A stretch of 64,000 nt of DNA from Dichomitus squalens LYAD-421 SS1 (GCF_000275845.1 NW_006766925.1:146246-210245), one strand, 5' to 3'; numbered from the stretch's first letter, positions 45,646 to 58,231 are shown. Made by a program: numbers and translations. The notes: generated from the sequence alone by a model not told the origin.

Positions 45646-46739
45646 TGCTTGAGTAGCTACGAGGCGATTCTGCGAAGGGTTGGTAGTCGCTGTTCTGTAA
45701 TGTCAGATGCATTTATAGTCACTGTAGGATCACGAGGTCAACGACCCTCATAGCCGATCAAAGCGTGAGATGTGGCGGAGTACAAAAACGATGTACTGTC
45801 AATGAAGGGTATTGAGGGACCACATTTATACTGGAGAGCACATCGGCCCGGGCCTGAGAGCAAAAGGTGGTAGTTGCGGTGTCCTATGGAAATCGGGAAT
45901 AACGGACCGATCATCAAAGCTCCCAAGCATCGCTGAGAGTCTATGTCAAGTTCGGAATGATGAATTCACTGGTAGGAGGAGCAGGTTGCGACTACTTACA
46001 GGGAGATTTATGAACGAAATCGGGGAACTACCAAGCTCCGAGTCGCTGACTGCCCTTCACAGATGTAGGGACGTCCTTGTTACGTTCTCATCCGTGGGGT
46101 GATTCTTGGACTGGACGAAGCCCATTACGTTGTCTTGATCCCCGTTGTTGCCCTGCAAGACCGGGTCTCCGAGTCGGGGTATGCCTTCCAAACATGTCGC
46201 AACCACTTGATGAATACGAGGGAGTTGCTGTGCAGATGGGGGGCTCATATTCGTGAAGGGGGACGGTGCAAGGGGTAGGGTACCGTACTGCGGGCAAGGG
46301 AGGAATGCAGGGGACAGGAAGTCTGCATTTCGGACGCTCTTCCCATGCCGGTCACAGGGGACCGTGGTACAACTGTGGTATTGTGATTTGGCTAATCCTG
46401 ATCGGGAAATGGAGACGCCTGCTACGCGGGAGATGGCATTAAGCTGCCTTCCGATTGACGCGGAATAGGAGCAGAGCCAGGGTGATGAGGCCATCGAGGC
46501 ACGGCTGATGTCGACGTTGATAGATAGCAGATCCCAGCCGTCAACGCCACTATTGGTACTGCAAGCCACAGTAACAACGTTTGTCTGAGGACCACAGTCA
46601 TGTGGCTGCGAGGCTGAATCAGCAACCACGATGACACCATATCCCGGCCTCCCACAGCATCCTTACACACACCCCTCACACACATATATAATATACAGTC
46701 GGCAGAACACAAGTCCATCGCCTCAACGCAACACTCACC
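45646..46739. other. Region between the SDR array and the GST gene
   Basis: A 190-codon open frame on the minus strand (46057-46629) and an overlapping frame with a signal-anchor-like start (ATG at about 46600, reading MTVVLRQTLLLWLAVPIVAL) are seen, but no motif or exon chain supports either. A TATA-like tatataatata at 46685-46695 lies 45-55 bases upstream of the GST start codon. Confidence 0.4.
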
Positions 46740-47689
46740 ATGCCCGAGAGAATCACCCTCTACACTGCCAAGGTACCCCTGCCTATCGTCTCTGTCCATG
46801 CGATTACAACAGTCCTCATCTATGTCTGCACAGATCTGCCCCTTTGCACAGAGGGTGAGCACCCATATATACATCTTATCGCCCCCACACTAACCACACG
46901 CGAAGACGGAGATCGCCCTGCACGAGGCCAAGGCAGACTTTGTTAGGTATGAGATTGACCTCCAGAACAAGCCCGAGTGGTACGCGCCTAAGGTGAACCC
47001 CGCGAGCAAGGTACGTCCCATTCTATCGCGCATATACCCTCTCTCGAGTCCAACCTGTTTACCACGCACATAGGTCCCCGCGATCGCCTACGGCGGCCCC
47101 GAGGCCCCGCCCGACGATCCCTCGCCCCAGTCGGTCAAGCTCGCCGAGTCGCTCATCCTCGTCGAGTTCATCGGCGACCTCTTCCCCCAAGCGAGCATCC
47201 TCCCCGCGGACCCCGTCAAGCGCGCCCAAGCGCGCTTCTTCGTCGACGTCGTCTCGAACAAGCTCGTCCCCGGCTACCACCAGTACCTCCAGGGCAAGAG
47301 TTCCGCCGACGACCTCTACAAGGTCGTCGAGTCTCTCGAGTCCCTCCTGCCGTCTGAAGGTTTTGCCGTGGGCGAATACTCGCTCGCAGATATCGCGATC
47401 ACGCCCTTCCTCGCGCGCGCACGCGTTGCGCTCTCCTACGACCTCGGGGCGTACCCTCAGGGCGAGGGCCCGAAGGTCCTTGAGGCGCTGACCAACAAGC
47501 AGGGCAAGTTCCCGCGGTTCGCTAAGTACTTCGAGGACCTGCTCGCCCGGGAGAGCTTCAAGGCTACCTTTGACGAGGTATGCACGCTTCGAGTTACGTC
47601 ATGATCTGCCGCTGACCTCGACACCCCCGCAGGCGTACCTTACCGAGAGATACAAGGCTCGCTTTGGGAACCTCAGGAACCAGCAGTGA
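46740..47689 (+). CDS. Omega-like glutathione S-transferase
   Basis: Five exons (46740-46772, 46834-46854, 46906-47010, 47074-47577, 47633-47689) give 239 residues. The second exon is 21 nt and encodes just the active-site motif ICPFAQR (about 12-18), where the cysteine forms the mixed disulfide with glutathione in omega-class enzymes. The thioredoxin-fold half continues through NPEWYAPKVNPASKVPAI-like sequence and the SLILVEFIGDLFP helix; the all-helical half includes EGFAVGEYSLADIAITPFL. Omega-type GSTs act as thiol transferases or dehydroascorbate reductases, and wood-decay fungi carry many of them for handling wood extractives. A TATA-like box lies just upstream. It converges with MIS12 at a 216-base gap. 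Confidence 0.92.
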
Positions 47690-47905
47690 CTGACTGGGAC
47701 GAAACTGTAGCTATACCTGTACGAGTAGATAAAGGCGAATGCAGAAGTCACGCACATCTTGAGCACTAAGAGATACGCAAACTCACCTCATTCCGGTTTG
47801 CTAAGTCGTACTGGACGCTCAGGTCTACAAAGCGTGATGTACAACAGATCCATCACGACTGAATAAAATACACACGATCCGAGTCAAATTGTACTCAGCC
47901 TCGTC

Positions 47906-48946
47906 TCAACCCGGCCTGGTGTCCATTGTCTCGAGGTTCCTCCCTTTTGTCGACTCCGCACCCGGATCGCCGCCAACTGCCTCGAGAATGGCCTTCATAT
48001 CCTCGGCCCGTCCAACGCTGTAAGCCGCAGCAGCAGCCGCGCCGACCTCTGCGCTCCCCTCCCCGAACCACGCGTCGCCCTCGTCGGCCTGCTCACCCTT
48101 GGCTCTTTCCTTTGCTCTTTCCATGAGCTGCGCGACCGCCCAGTTGAGGTAGCCGGTCTTGCTCGTCTCCCATGGCCGTTTTCCTGGTTGGTCGGGCACC
48201 GGAGTAGGCGCGGAAGCGTCGACGGGGGGCAGGGACGAGACGGCGGCGTACATGGTCTGGAGCTCGGCGGGAAGGGAGAGGAGAGAGTGCATCTGGGGGG
48301 CTCGGAGGAAGGCGAGGCGGTCAAGGCGGGCGCGGGCGTGCTCGAGGTCTTTGGAGGACTTGCGGACGGCGCGGGTGAAGAGACGTTTGAGTTTGCGTTG
48401 CTGCCGGCGGCGAGAGGCACATGAGCGTGGTTGACACGCGAGGAACACGGGGAACAAGGCCAGGAAGATAGAGAACGGAGCTACGCGACGTACCGCATGC
48501 ACTTTCCGCCTGAGTTCGTCGATTTCCGCAAGCAGTTCTCCTTCCCTCTCCGGCTCGTCCGAGGCGCGCTGGAGGTCCAAACCCGCCTGGTGCGGCGCGA
48601 CGACGGGCAGGTCGGCGTCAACAGCGAAGATGTTACGCATTGACCAGGCCTCGAAGAAGTCAAAGGCGACGTCGACGTGCGACTCAAGCAGCGTCTGGAA
48701 CGCGACGAGGCCCTGTTCAATCTCCTGCGTCGGGTCCCAGTCGGGGTTGTTGGACTTGGGGTCGGGATTGGAGACGCGGGCGTCGGCCCAGCGCTGGAGG
48801 AACTGTTCCATGGCGTCGACGGAATGGCGAGCCTCGTCGTTGGCAATGTTGATGATATCGTCGAGGAGGAACTGGGGTATGAAGCCAAGTAGCTCGGGGA
48901 GGAGGACAGAAGGAACGGTGGGCGGCGGTCCTGCAGGAGCACTCAT
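47906..48946 (-). CDS. MIS12: Kinetochore protein Mis12 (Mtw1)
   Basis: Mis12 is the core of the MIND/Mis12 complex that links centromeric chromatin (CENP-C) to the Ndc80 complex. Two exons (48494-48946 and 47906-48400) give 315 residues. The N-terminal head has LLPELLGFIPQFLLDDIINI, then DEARHSVDAMEQFLQRW, the family signature. Coiled-coil sequence follows (ELLAEIDELRRKVHA, then RRQQRKLKRLF after the intron). The C-terminal third, with GYLNWAVAQLMERA, is the expected Mis12 tail. The 93-base intron is a multiple of three with no stop, so intron retention would keep the frame. An upstream open stretch to 49003 has no ATG. A six-copy minisatellite lies 60 bases upstream. Confidence 0.9.
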   Translation of the reverse strand: MSAPAGPPPTVPSVLLPELLGFIPQFLLDDIINIANDEARHSVDAMEQFLQRWADARVSNPDPKSNNPDWDPTQEIEQGLVAFQTLLESHVDVAFDFFEAWSMRNIFAVDADLPVVAPHQAGLDLQRASDEPEREGELLAEIDELRRKVHAVRRVAPFSIFLALFPVFLACQPRSCASRRRQQRKLKRLFTRAVRKSSKDLEHARARLDRLAFLRAPQMHSLLSLPAELQTMYAAVSSLPPVDASAPTPVPDQPGKRPWETSKTGYLNWAVAQLMERAKERAKGEQADEGDAWFGEGSAEVGAAAAAAYSVGRAEDMKAILEAVGGDPGAESTKGRNLETMDTRPG

Positions 48947-49005
48947 CGTTGTCTTGCTTCGGAGACGGTCGCGAAGCGATTCAAACGGTGGTCGTGCAGT
49001 CACTA

Positions 49006-49131
49006 GTCGCAGTGTCGCGTGCGGTGGTCGCAGTGTCGCGTGTGGTAGTCGCAGTGTCGCGTGTGGTAGTCGCAGTGTCGCGTGTGGTAGTCGCAGTGTC
49101 GCGTGTGGTAGTCGCAGTGTCGCGCGCGGGC
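49006..49131. repeat. 21-base minisatellite, six copies, upstream of MIS12
   Basis: Copies of gtcgcagtgtcgcgtgtggta start at 49006, 49027, 49048, 49069, 49090 and 49111; the middle four are nearly identical and the outer ones vary. It lies 60-185 bases upstream of the MIS12 start codon, in its promoter. Each unit contains tcgcgt (tcgcgc in the last), fitting the WCGCGW core of MBF-type cell-cycle elements. Confidence 0.95.
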
Positions 49132-49308
49132 AGTACTAGTGCCAGTGGCAGTCGATGCGAGACGGACGAGGCCCGTGTCAGGTCACGTATGTCACAGCAT
49201 GTCACACCCGTATGTTTCAGAGCACATACTACGCGACATGTCCGCTGGTACATATTATACCAATACATGCACTAGCACACTTCATTCATTCTCCTCCCGT
49301 CGTTCGAC

Positions 49309-49890
49309 TCAACTTTGCACAGCCGATCGCGGCGGCTTCCTCCCCGACGGTCGTATATCCTTGTCGTCCACCATCCAACTCACGCTCCCCATCGTCGAGT
49401 CTACAACCTGCCTCCTCCCGCTCCCCGGGTAGTGCGACACATCCAGCGGCTCCCTGCTCCCTCCCAACAGATACACCATCTCCCTCTCTCCCGCCTTCAA
49501 CGCGTGCGCCCTCTGGATGCCTGCCTTGAATCCAATGAAGTCCCCCGCCTTCAAGCCCTCCTCCCTCGGTATGACCTCCTCCTCCATAGCCACCTTTCCG
49601 TCTGCGCGCTCGTTCTCCCCGGGCTCCCAGATGAGCAGCCTCGCGTCCTCCCCCGCCTCCAAGATGTAGAACCACTCGTCCTCGTGCGAGTGCCAATGCA
49701 GCGTCGTGCTCGTCGCCCCGGGAGGCAGACGGCAGTAGTGCACCCCCAGCTTCGTCAGGCCTGCACTGTCCCCAAGCGACACCTGGTACCGTTCGTTGGA
49801 CGCTACGACAGGGTGCGGGCGGTGCTCGAGCGCGGACAGAGGGAGCTCAGTCGTGCGGACCAGGTAGCGCGCAGGCTTCTCGGGAGGCAT
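49309..49890 (-). CDS. Cupin-domain protein
   Basis: A single exon encodes 193 residues. The cupin motif 1 reads HWHSHEDEWFYILEAGE (about 69-85), with the two His and one Glu expected to bind a metal ion, and motif 2 covers LKAGDFIGFKAGIQRAHAL. MVYLLGGSREPLDVSHYP closes the barrel. Small single-cupin proteins of this form are common in fungi; activities range from dioxygenases to isomerases, and sequence alone does not say which. The start ATG at 49890 is the only sensible one. The neighbours are MIS12 downstream and a gene-free stretch upstream. Confidence 0.85.
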   Translation of the reverse strand: MPPEKPARYLVRTTELPLSALEHRPHPVVASNERYQVSLGDSAGLTKLGVHYCRLPPGATSTTLHWHSHEDEWFYILEAGEDARLLIWEPGENERADGKVAMEEEVIPREEGLKAGDFIGFKAGIQRAHALKAGEREMVYLLGGSREPLDVSHYPGSGRRQVVDSTMGSVSWMVDDKDIRPSGRKPPRSAVQS

Positions 49891-50730
49891 GTCGAGCTCG
49901 TTACGACGCAGGTAGGTCGCAGGCGAGTAGTGGGCTGCGCGACGCTCGTGCGGTAGATGCAGGTCGCCCAGAACGCAGGGGCTCGTGGTACTAATAGCGG
50001 GTCATTCTAATCCGCGGGAATCATATGACTCCTGGTGAGTCGAGCATGTTGATTGGGCTCATGCCCGAGGGCCGTGAATCAGCCACTCGGTGAGCAATAC
50101 GACTTCCGCCAAGTATAGACTCACTGTGGGGCTTAGGGCGTTGAGTCTGCTGCCAGGACGCGGGCCGAAGAATGCCATAGCTTCTGTCGCTTGCCATATG
50201 ATTTTGGAAGTATCCTGGCACGCAAGGCCCATTGTAAATGCGGCGGTCGTCGTGAACGTGGACTCGTGATTGCTAGCTACCATTTGAAACGTCTCTACCG
50301 TTCACTGCGTGATGCCTGACATGGGAATGTCTTTCGCTCTGACGCCTTGCCAATAGATCGAAAGGACCTACTACCGTGGCCTATTGCTTTTGCTTTCGTT
50401 ACGTTCGGTTCGAGCGGGAGGCACTCTGGGGGAGCTGCAGAAGATAGGTCTCCGGCGTAGATGTAAGGTGGGTACTTGAAGATTGGGGGTCCCTCTCGGT
50501 GCCATCTAGCGGGGGTGGTATGATTCTGAGCGTATCGTATACATGCCGATGCGTACCGACGGTTTCGTTTTTAGGAGACCCTGATGGTCAATAATTGAGT
50601 AGTCGACGTAAGAGGTCGACAATGATCATAGCTCCGACTTGTAGGATTTTGTGGTAGAAACCGCCAGACCAGAAAACGATCTCTTGCAATTACATATAGA
50701 TATAGCACAAAAACGATATACTCCGAGGTA
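49891..50730. other. Intergenic region between cupin and separase genes
   Basis: These 840 bases hold the cupin promoter on the left and the separase 3' flank on the right. No gene or repeat was recognised. Confidence 0.5.
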
Positions 50731-53700
50731 TCACAAATAGAAGGGTATCCCATAGATAACAGGTGCCGCGCCAGTCAGGTACCGAAGCTTACAGCTGTCT
50801 CGTGCACGGGACACGGCCTTGACGATCGACATAGGCGTGCGATCCCCACCTCCGGGACACCACTTCTTCACTGCATCTGGGTTGAGATGGAGATCATCGA
50901 AAACGGACTGCGAGAATTTATCAATGTCGCGGTCTGTCACGTCCCATAGATTTGCGACAAGAGTTGGGCTATAGGCGATGAAACAGCTATCAGCAATGGT
51001 ACAGGACGGGATGCTATGAAGGCGACATACCAGCCAGCTAACATGTAGTGATAAGGGGTGCCCGTCCGATCGAAGTCACCCATATACTTCAATGTGCCAG
51101 AGGAACATCCCCATAGCATCGTGGCTGCGCAACGCTGCAAGTGGCGAACTTTGTGCGAACGTACGTATTGCTCAGCGCCACCGTGCCCGAAGTAGCTGTA
51201 TAGCGACAGATCAGTATCTATTCGGAAATATATCCAAGACACTTACATCACGAGGTCGCGATTTGCCAGCGCATCTAGGAACTGTTGCTCACTAGGCGGA
51301 CGGCCAATGATGCCGTCCCAACCGGCGGTCTTCATTTCCTTGAGCCAGCTGGCGAATCGGCCTTCTGTGCCCTTCAGATCTCCACTAGGATTGAGTACGA
51401 AGTAGGTCTTGCGAGGGTCAACTGTGGCTCGGTCAAGCGAGGTAGCTTGAGCCCTTTGCTTTTGCAAGCGAGAGAACTCGAGACGATCCAGCAGGAAGTC
51501 GACGCTTGGGATGCGACTTGTACTCTTTCCTCTGAGGACGGGGAGAGATTCCCAAGGAATGCCTTGGACGTTCTTGTCTAGAACGAGGAAGATATGCCCG
51601 TCCTCATCCACGTCGATGGAGCGAGCCTTCAGCCGCACCGAGTGCTCTTCCAGAGCATTGCGTAACTCGACGACGATCTGATCCATATCCACTTCCGATA
51701 TGGCGATTGGAATTCCGTGGAACTGGTATAGGTCGAGGATGAAGTATATGAGGTCCTCCAACTCCTCGTCGCGACACGTAGGAGGAAGGCGGGAGAAGCA
51801 TTCGAGAAGACCGTCATCGAGGCCAATCCGCGATTTGGGTTTCTTGTCTTGGAACACGAGGCTGCCCATGAATATGGTGTCCAGACGTGACCTGAGCACC
51901 GCTAAGTCGTCTGGATGGACGTCTCTGGAAGCATTGAAGATTGTCTGGAAGGCATCCGTTAGACTGTTATGAGGAGGCAGAAATGAACGACCCGAACCTT
52001 GAACGCTCCGAGCCAGCAGAACTCGATGTCGGTCAAGAGCTCTTTGAGTCGCGTGTCGAGTGCAGTCCGACTCTTCCACCATGCAACGCGAGCAGCCTTA
52101 TCGTCCTTCTTGACGTCTCCAGCCTGACGTGCGCCTTCGTCACTCAGTCGGATTATCTCCTGAAGTTCACCGATTGCATCTTCGAACGTCAGATGTTCAT
52201 CTTCTTGTCCGTCTCGTCGTCCTTTGAGCGGCAAGCAGAATATGAGTGGCTTCTGGCCTGTACGTTGACGAGTGACAAACATCGTGTGCCTATCCTCAGT
52301 AACACTAACATTGACAACAGTCCAGTTCGCAGGCAGTGCGTCGACTTGGCTGATCGACAGACGTTGCGAGTCGAAACATTGCTCTCCGTATCGCTTAGCT
52401 ATGGAATCCCAGTAAGACTTGAGGTCGACGTCGTCGAGCGATTCCTCGTCGTCGTCATTCTCTTCCGGGAATTTCGGATGACTGAACTGCGCTACCCGTC
52501 GAGGCTTGACTGACGGGGGAAGCGGCGATCCATTGGGCGTGATGAGAGGCCATTGCAAGTCGTCGGTCGCGTTGAGTTCCAGGAATTTGTGACGGATGAC
52601 TTCAACCATCTCGCGTCGCAAGGTAGTCACGGTCGAAGCGTCTGTGTCCTGATACTCAGTCGGTGACTCATTGAGATAGAAAGCGTAAGCACTGACCTAG
52701 AAGCTGGGCAGCAAGGATAGGCGTATACTTGTCTCCACGGCCTAGGCTCGTCCGGAAGGTCCTAATCAAGGCCAGACACACCGCTGCGTCACGAACGGAG
52801 GACACGTGTCCGCGACGCGCGACATAAGTGAGATGATCCCAGAACAACTTCTCTGCGGTGGTGAGTGTCTCAAGCATATCTTGAGATGCGGACGACGGTG
52901 GTATGTCACCCGACATTCCCATCGGAATGGTCATGGCTATGCCTCCTATCAATACAGTGATTGCTGATCGTCTGTTGTGAGCGTACCTGACTCAGCGAGC
53001 GAGCTGAGGAACATATCTGCGCGGAAACGGGAGTACACCTCGTCGAGGGTGAGCTTAGCTCTGAGAGCGATCTCCTCCGACTGCGTCTAACGTCAACAAC
53101 AACCACAGGGATCGGTAAAAGCGAACCACGAACCTTCGTCTCTGCGTTATGAGGCAACTTTGCGAATTTCTCAAGCAGCTGCGTATACTCTTCACCGACC
53201 TCATGCAGGAGGGAGACTGTTCATAAAGAACACGTCAATCATTCCTTTATCAAGGTCCATATAGACAACGACAACTGACTCTGATGCCTCAGTACTCTTG
53301 CGAGTAGTGTAGGTGCAAGGACACTATCTGACAGCTGAGCGTTCAGAGACCGAGGGGACACGATCAAGGACGTCCTAGCCCTGTTTATTGTATGTCAGTC
53401 AACCTGCCAGCAGAATCAGGTTGCGCTTACCAGTTAGCGCCGTCTAGAGCAGAGAACATACTCCCAAGCTCATCGAGGAGAGTCGTTGCTTCTTCGAACA
53501 ATTGCCGTGCGCCCTTTGAGTCGGCGCTGAGCTGGTTGTACCGGCCCTGTAGCCGCCTGATTTCAGCCGCGTCCGGTCCCTTCAGATGCATCACGAGCTC
53601 TGCGGCGCGCATGAGAGACTGGTGGCCCTCCTGCAGTTGACCGAGCTGTATTTGAAGTTCGCCATGTTGGGCGAGAGCGCGGCTAATCATAACAGGGGCA

Positions 53701-56700
53701 TGCAACGATTCCGCGAGGTCTTTCGTCTGCTGGACGAAAAACTCGGCTTCTCGTGCGGACCCGCGAGCTGCGTAGGCCTGGGAAAGGGACAATAGGGTGG
53801 AGAGCAGGCCCTCAGCTAAGCGCCACCCGCAGGAGTCTACGAAGACATGCGCTTTCGAGGCGCGAGGAGAGAGTATCCGCGTCTCTTGGCTGGAGGGACC
53901 GGAGTCTTCCGGCTGCTTAGAAGTCACTTCGAATGGATTTTCCTCCGCAGGCTGCTTCGTGGGCGTTGAAGGCTGCAGCCGGGAAAGCGTATCAATGGCG
54001 CGGTTCCAGAGGCGCAATGCTTGCATGAGTCCCTCGATGGAGGACGTAGGATCGTCCTAGAAGGCAAAGAATCAGATGACACCTCAGAAACAGCCATGGC
54101 GCTTACCCTTGCATCCTGGATGGCGGCATATGATAGCGCAGCTTGCGCGGCACGCTCCAAGAGTGCGGCCCGCACACGGACGCGCTGCGCCGTTGGCAAG
54201 CCCTTCTCCTCAACTACACAGTCGGCAGCCGTAGCGACGGCATCGCAGTATGTCATCGAGCTGAGAGCATCATCAAATAAGACAGTGACCGCAACGGCAA
54301 TGACGAGACACTCACGCCTTGAGCACTTCGCCGGACGCCGCAAGTGCCTCTGAGTTTCGCAACAATAGGACGACCACGACGTCCGGAGATAGGGAGCCAC
54401 TGCGCACAGCAGGGAGAACGTGCGCCAGAATGGACGCAGCCTTCTCAGCTCTTCCCAACTTGACATACTCGTGCGCGATGTCGATCGTCAAAGAGACGTA
54501 CACTGTGCACCACAGTGAGTACCAGACCGTATCCTCGTATATTCAAGTCGACGAAGCTTACCTTCAGAAGCCACGCCAGTATGCCTCTCGCTCAATCGCC
54601 TGGCTGCGTTGAGTAGCTGCACTCTGACGAGGATGTGGCCGACCAATCCGATGAGATGAGACACCATACCTATCCGAGATATCAGCTTCAACATCCACAA
54701 TACATACACCTAGGCACTTACGGATGAGCCCGATGAACTTCGAGAAATCGTCAAAATCGACCTTGACCTGGACCCCGTCGGTCGCAGTAGCCTTCGGAGG
54801 AGTCACAACTGCCGCGTTGAGTGAGACAGGATCCAGCGCTCTCCGCCTCCTTGGCGTAACGGGTGGAGCCTTGGGCTTCGTCGCGCGTGGGGCTGCTTTT
54901 GTGCGCCCCGTGGCGGCGGCCTTGCCTCTCGTCATCCTCCGCGGAAGTTGTGACTCGGCGGGAGCAGGCTCGACGATCTTGTTCCTCGGCGCTTTCGAAG
55001 TACTGCCGAGGAGGGACGGCCTTGGGCCGACGGAATACCTGGGAACGGGAGCGGGAACCATGGCACGTATTATCTTGCAAGCTTCCTCTGTGTGAGAGAT
55101 GACGGAGGGCGAGAGTGCAGGGTCACGCGTGCGATGCGCGTGGACTGCAAGCCAAAGATGGAGCGAGGCCGAGAACTCGGATGAGTATTGGGCGAGGGCG
55201 CCGTCAAGCGCAAAGTCCTGTCAGCGCACATATTCAGTGACAGCTCGGAAATGATGTCGTCCACGGATAGCCACAGGCGAGAAGTCGAGACGACACACCT
55301 GGCGCGAGAGGAGGCTCTTGGCTTCCTCATGATACTGCGTCGCATCTTCGTTCTGCTCCGTGCTCGTCAAGCCGGAGTGGTAGGACAGCTCGAGTCTCTT
55401 GAGCAGGACGCGCGCACGTCGCACAGGACGCTGCTCCGCCGTGTACACCTCGAGCGCGTCTTCGATCAGCCTGCGCAAGACACTCTGTACACCCTGCTTC
55501 CATTTGCTCTCTTCCAGGCTGCTGATCTGCCGCTCGAGAATTGCGCCAAGGACACAAGCGGTATCGTCCTTGCTCAATGTAGACGAGCCGACAGCAAACC
55601 AGGATGAGGCGGAGACAGCCTCGGGGCCTTTGAAGAGCTCGCACGAAGCGATGTACGTGACGCGGTCTACGAGTGCGCCGAGCTGCTTGAGCGCGGGGGA
55701 GGCCTCGAAGAGCGCGGTGGGCGGAGTTGTGCGTGCTAGCTCAGCCAACTTGTGCTGAGTGAAGGGGAAGGCGCTGACGCTGTTGAGGAACGCCTCGTAC
55801 GCAGACTACGTCCGGGATGAGCTAGAGAAGCTCGTGAAGAAGTCAAATCAACGTACCGTGCGGTCGCCCGTCTTCGCATGGCACACAGCCAAGAGCTCCC
55901 ACCGTCTGTAGAGCTGCTCCTCAAGCAGCTTCCAAGCCTCCTCTTTACCCTTGCTTTCGCCATCAACGTCTGTGCTCGCATCGTTCTTGGCCGCGTGATA
56001 CATCTGCAGCGCGCGTTGCCCGAGACGGCAGCCTTCTTCCGCCAAGCGCACTGTATGGTCATAGCGTCCGCTTTGATGCAGCTGTCCCGCGAGGTAGTGG
56101 TATACCCCCGCGACGCAGCGTGTGTAACCTGCGAGTGCTAGTTTAGAGACTGAGCTGGACGCAGGTGGGTCGGAGAGAAGAGCAGCAGCGCGTGCAAGAT
56201 GGGAATGCGCAACGGTGTAGGTGTCTGGGTTGTTTACTACGAACGAGGTCCGCGCGAGGGTAAACAGGGTTTCCAGGGCAGGGGTGAGCGTGCTCGATGA
56301 GAACGCATTCCGCTGTCATGGGGATAGTCAGTGCAATGCAAAGTGATCGGACGAATGACGAACCTGAGTAATTGCCTCGCAATGCACGTCCACGATCTGC
56401 TCCAAGACTGCTCTCGCAGAACTCTTGACTTCGTGTGTGAAAGAGGTCTTCAACTCCTGGGATGGCTCGACGACTTTGACTGCGGCTCGACGCAGTCTCT
56501 CAAGTCCGCGCTTCACCCGGTCGTGGTCGCCACCGCTCTGTGCGAGTGAGGGCCCGCAACCCTTGATGTCGACAGTGAACTCGCTGATCCTGGACGTGAA
56601 GTCTGGCGCGTGCTCTGCTCATTTCCGGGTCAGCTCTATTTACCTGAAGGTGTGAACATACGCAAGAACTACTCACCTGTCGACTGTTCGAACACGGCGA

Positions 56701-58210
56701 GCGCACGGGCGAGCGACGTAGCCAGCACGGATGCTTCGATGACAGTGCGGTCTTCCTCTGCTTGGGACTCGTGGTTTCCATATCGTACGAGCCGGCCTAC
56801 TTGCTCGAGAGCGCGCAAATCACCCGCCTGCAGGAGTGAGTTCAGCGTCCACGTGAGACGAGCAAGACACAAGTGTCCTGGATCGCTTCGCGAGCCATAC
56901 TAGACAGGACGACCCGTCCCGACCAGCTGCGCGCATGCTAACGGTACTCGCGCGCGAAGCATGAACTGAGATACAAGGGAGGGCTCCCAAAATCTGGAAC
57001 GCCGTATTTTCACCCTTCGCCCCTGGGCGCGTGCAGAGACACGGAGGGCATTTGGGCGGGAACGAGAGACGTCGGGAACACTAGGGATATAGTACTCACC
57101 TGCTTCGCGAAGCGACTCCAATATTCGCAAAACCGGGCGAAAGCGACTCCGGCCATGAAGTCGGCGCAATCCTGCCTCTTCTCCACGGCGGCAACGAGCC
57201 TCGCGCACGAGTCGGACACGGACTGAGCGGCGCCTTCCGGAGAGACTGAGTCTGTGTTGGCGAACATGGCGGTGAACTTGACGGCCTGCTCCCAGAACGT
57301 GTTTGGGGCGACGACGGATGGTCGTGTGTGGGCGAGGCAGAGGAGCGAGTATATTCGAAGTGAGTAAGCAGACGAGGCGGGAACAGGGGTGGATGCGAGG
57401 CGAGAGGTGATAGTGTACGCGCGGGCAAAGAACTGGTCGTATTGCTTCTCTGGGAGGGTGGACATGGCAGCTGTCCAGGCGAGAAGAGTGGGGATAGCTG
57501 GATCGTATAGCGCCGCGACAAGGGCAGGGATATCGGTCGTAGTGTTTGAAAGGACTTGGAGGATTTGTATGAGATAGGTAGATATAAGGCTTATATGGAG
57601 TTCTGAGATGGATGGGTCGAAGAGTGGGAGAGCGAGCAAGTCGAGAGGAGAGGGCGCAGAAGGAGGAGGAGGCGCAGGGTGGTAGAGAGCAATAAGAGGT
57701 TGACGCATATCTTGGAGGAGGCCAAGGGCGGCGTGGTACTTGACGGAGGATGAGAGGAGTGGAAGAAGAGTGAGGGAGGGGACGTACCATCTCGAGAGTG
57801 ACGAGCTTGGTGATGATACTCGAGGCCGCTCGCTCAATGTCTACTTGACCCGGGCTGAGATATCGCAGAGTGGTGAGATCTTTGCGGGCAGCGGTGGCAG
57901 TCTTTGTGGCAGAGGCGGTGGTAGGGCGGTCGGATGTGTTGGACTGGGACATCCTCCATCCAGAATCGACGAGGGTTGAGAGAGACTTGGATGCGGCGTT
58001 GACGGCACGCATCGCGGCTGCCTTGCGCTCCTGCGGAGATGTTTGGAGAGAGCGAGGCATGGGTTTGGCTTTAAAGTCTGAGATGGAGAGTTTAGCGGCA
58101 AGGTTGTCGGCAAGATGATCTGGAGAGGGGTCCGGAGTTGTTTGAGTGTTTGCAGAGGCAGCGATTGTAGGACGAGTAGCCTGTTTGCGGGACGTAGTGG
58201 ATGGAGGCAT
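50731..58210 (-). CDS. ESP1: Separase (cohesin-cleaving cysteine protease)
   Basis: Separase cleaves the Scc1/Rad21 cohesin subunit at anaphase and is held back by securin. Nineteen exons, all with consistent phase, give 2113 residues: 57788-58210, 57100-57738, 56677-56899, 56364-56614, 55857-56312, 55299-55805, 54722-55217, 54562-54669, 54316-54502, 54107-54260, 53431-54056, 53280-53374, 53134-53216, 52987-53086, 52697-52945, 51998-52641, 51247-51944, 51031-51195 and 50731-50968. The long N-terminal part is helical-repeat-like. The C-terminal protease has FCWLGAFKTIF, then the catalytic His in IYFGHGGAEQY (about His1984) and Cys in MLWGCSSG (about Cys2010), followed by NLWDVTDRDIDKF and the ending YLTGAAPVIYGIPFYL. 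A basic linker near residues 930-980 (PRRMTRGKAAATGRTKAA) could be a nuclear localisation signal. It is divergent from thymidylate synthase. Confidence 0.94.
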
Positions 58211-58231
58211 GGCAGGAGGCCTGGTGGGGGG

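Noticed and set aside
46057..46629. 190-codon open frame on the minus strand between the SDR array and the GST gene
   Set aside because: It starts with GTG, has no motif, and an overlapping frame is equally plausible. There is not enough support to call a gene.
48401..48493. Coding use of the in-frame segment in MIS12
   Set aside because: It begins gtacgt and ends ccggcag, is hydrophobic and unlike Mis12, and removing it restores a continuous coiled coil. It is treated as an intron.
51944..51998. Frame break in the separase gene where two open frames overlap
   Set aside because: A 53-nt intron with a gttcgg donor and ttccag acceptor joins the frames and gives FCWLGAFKTIF, as expected for separases.
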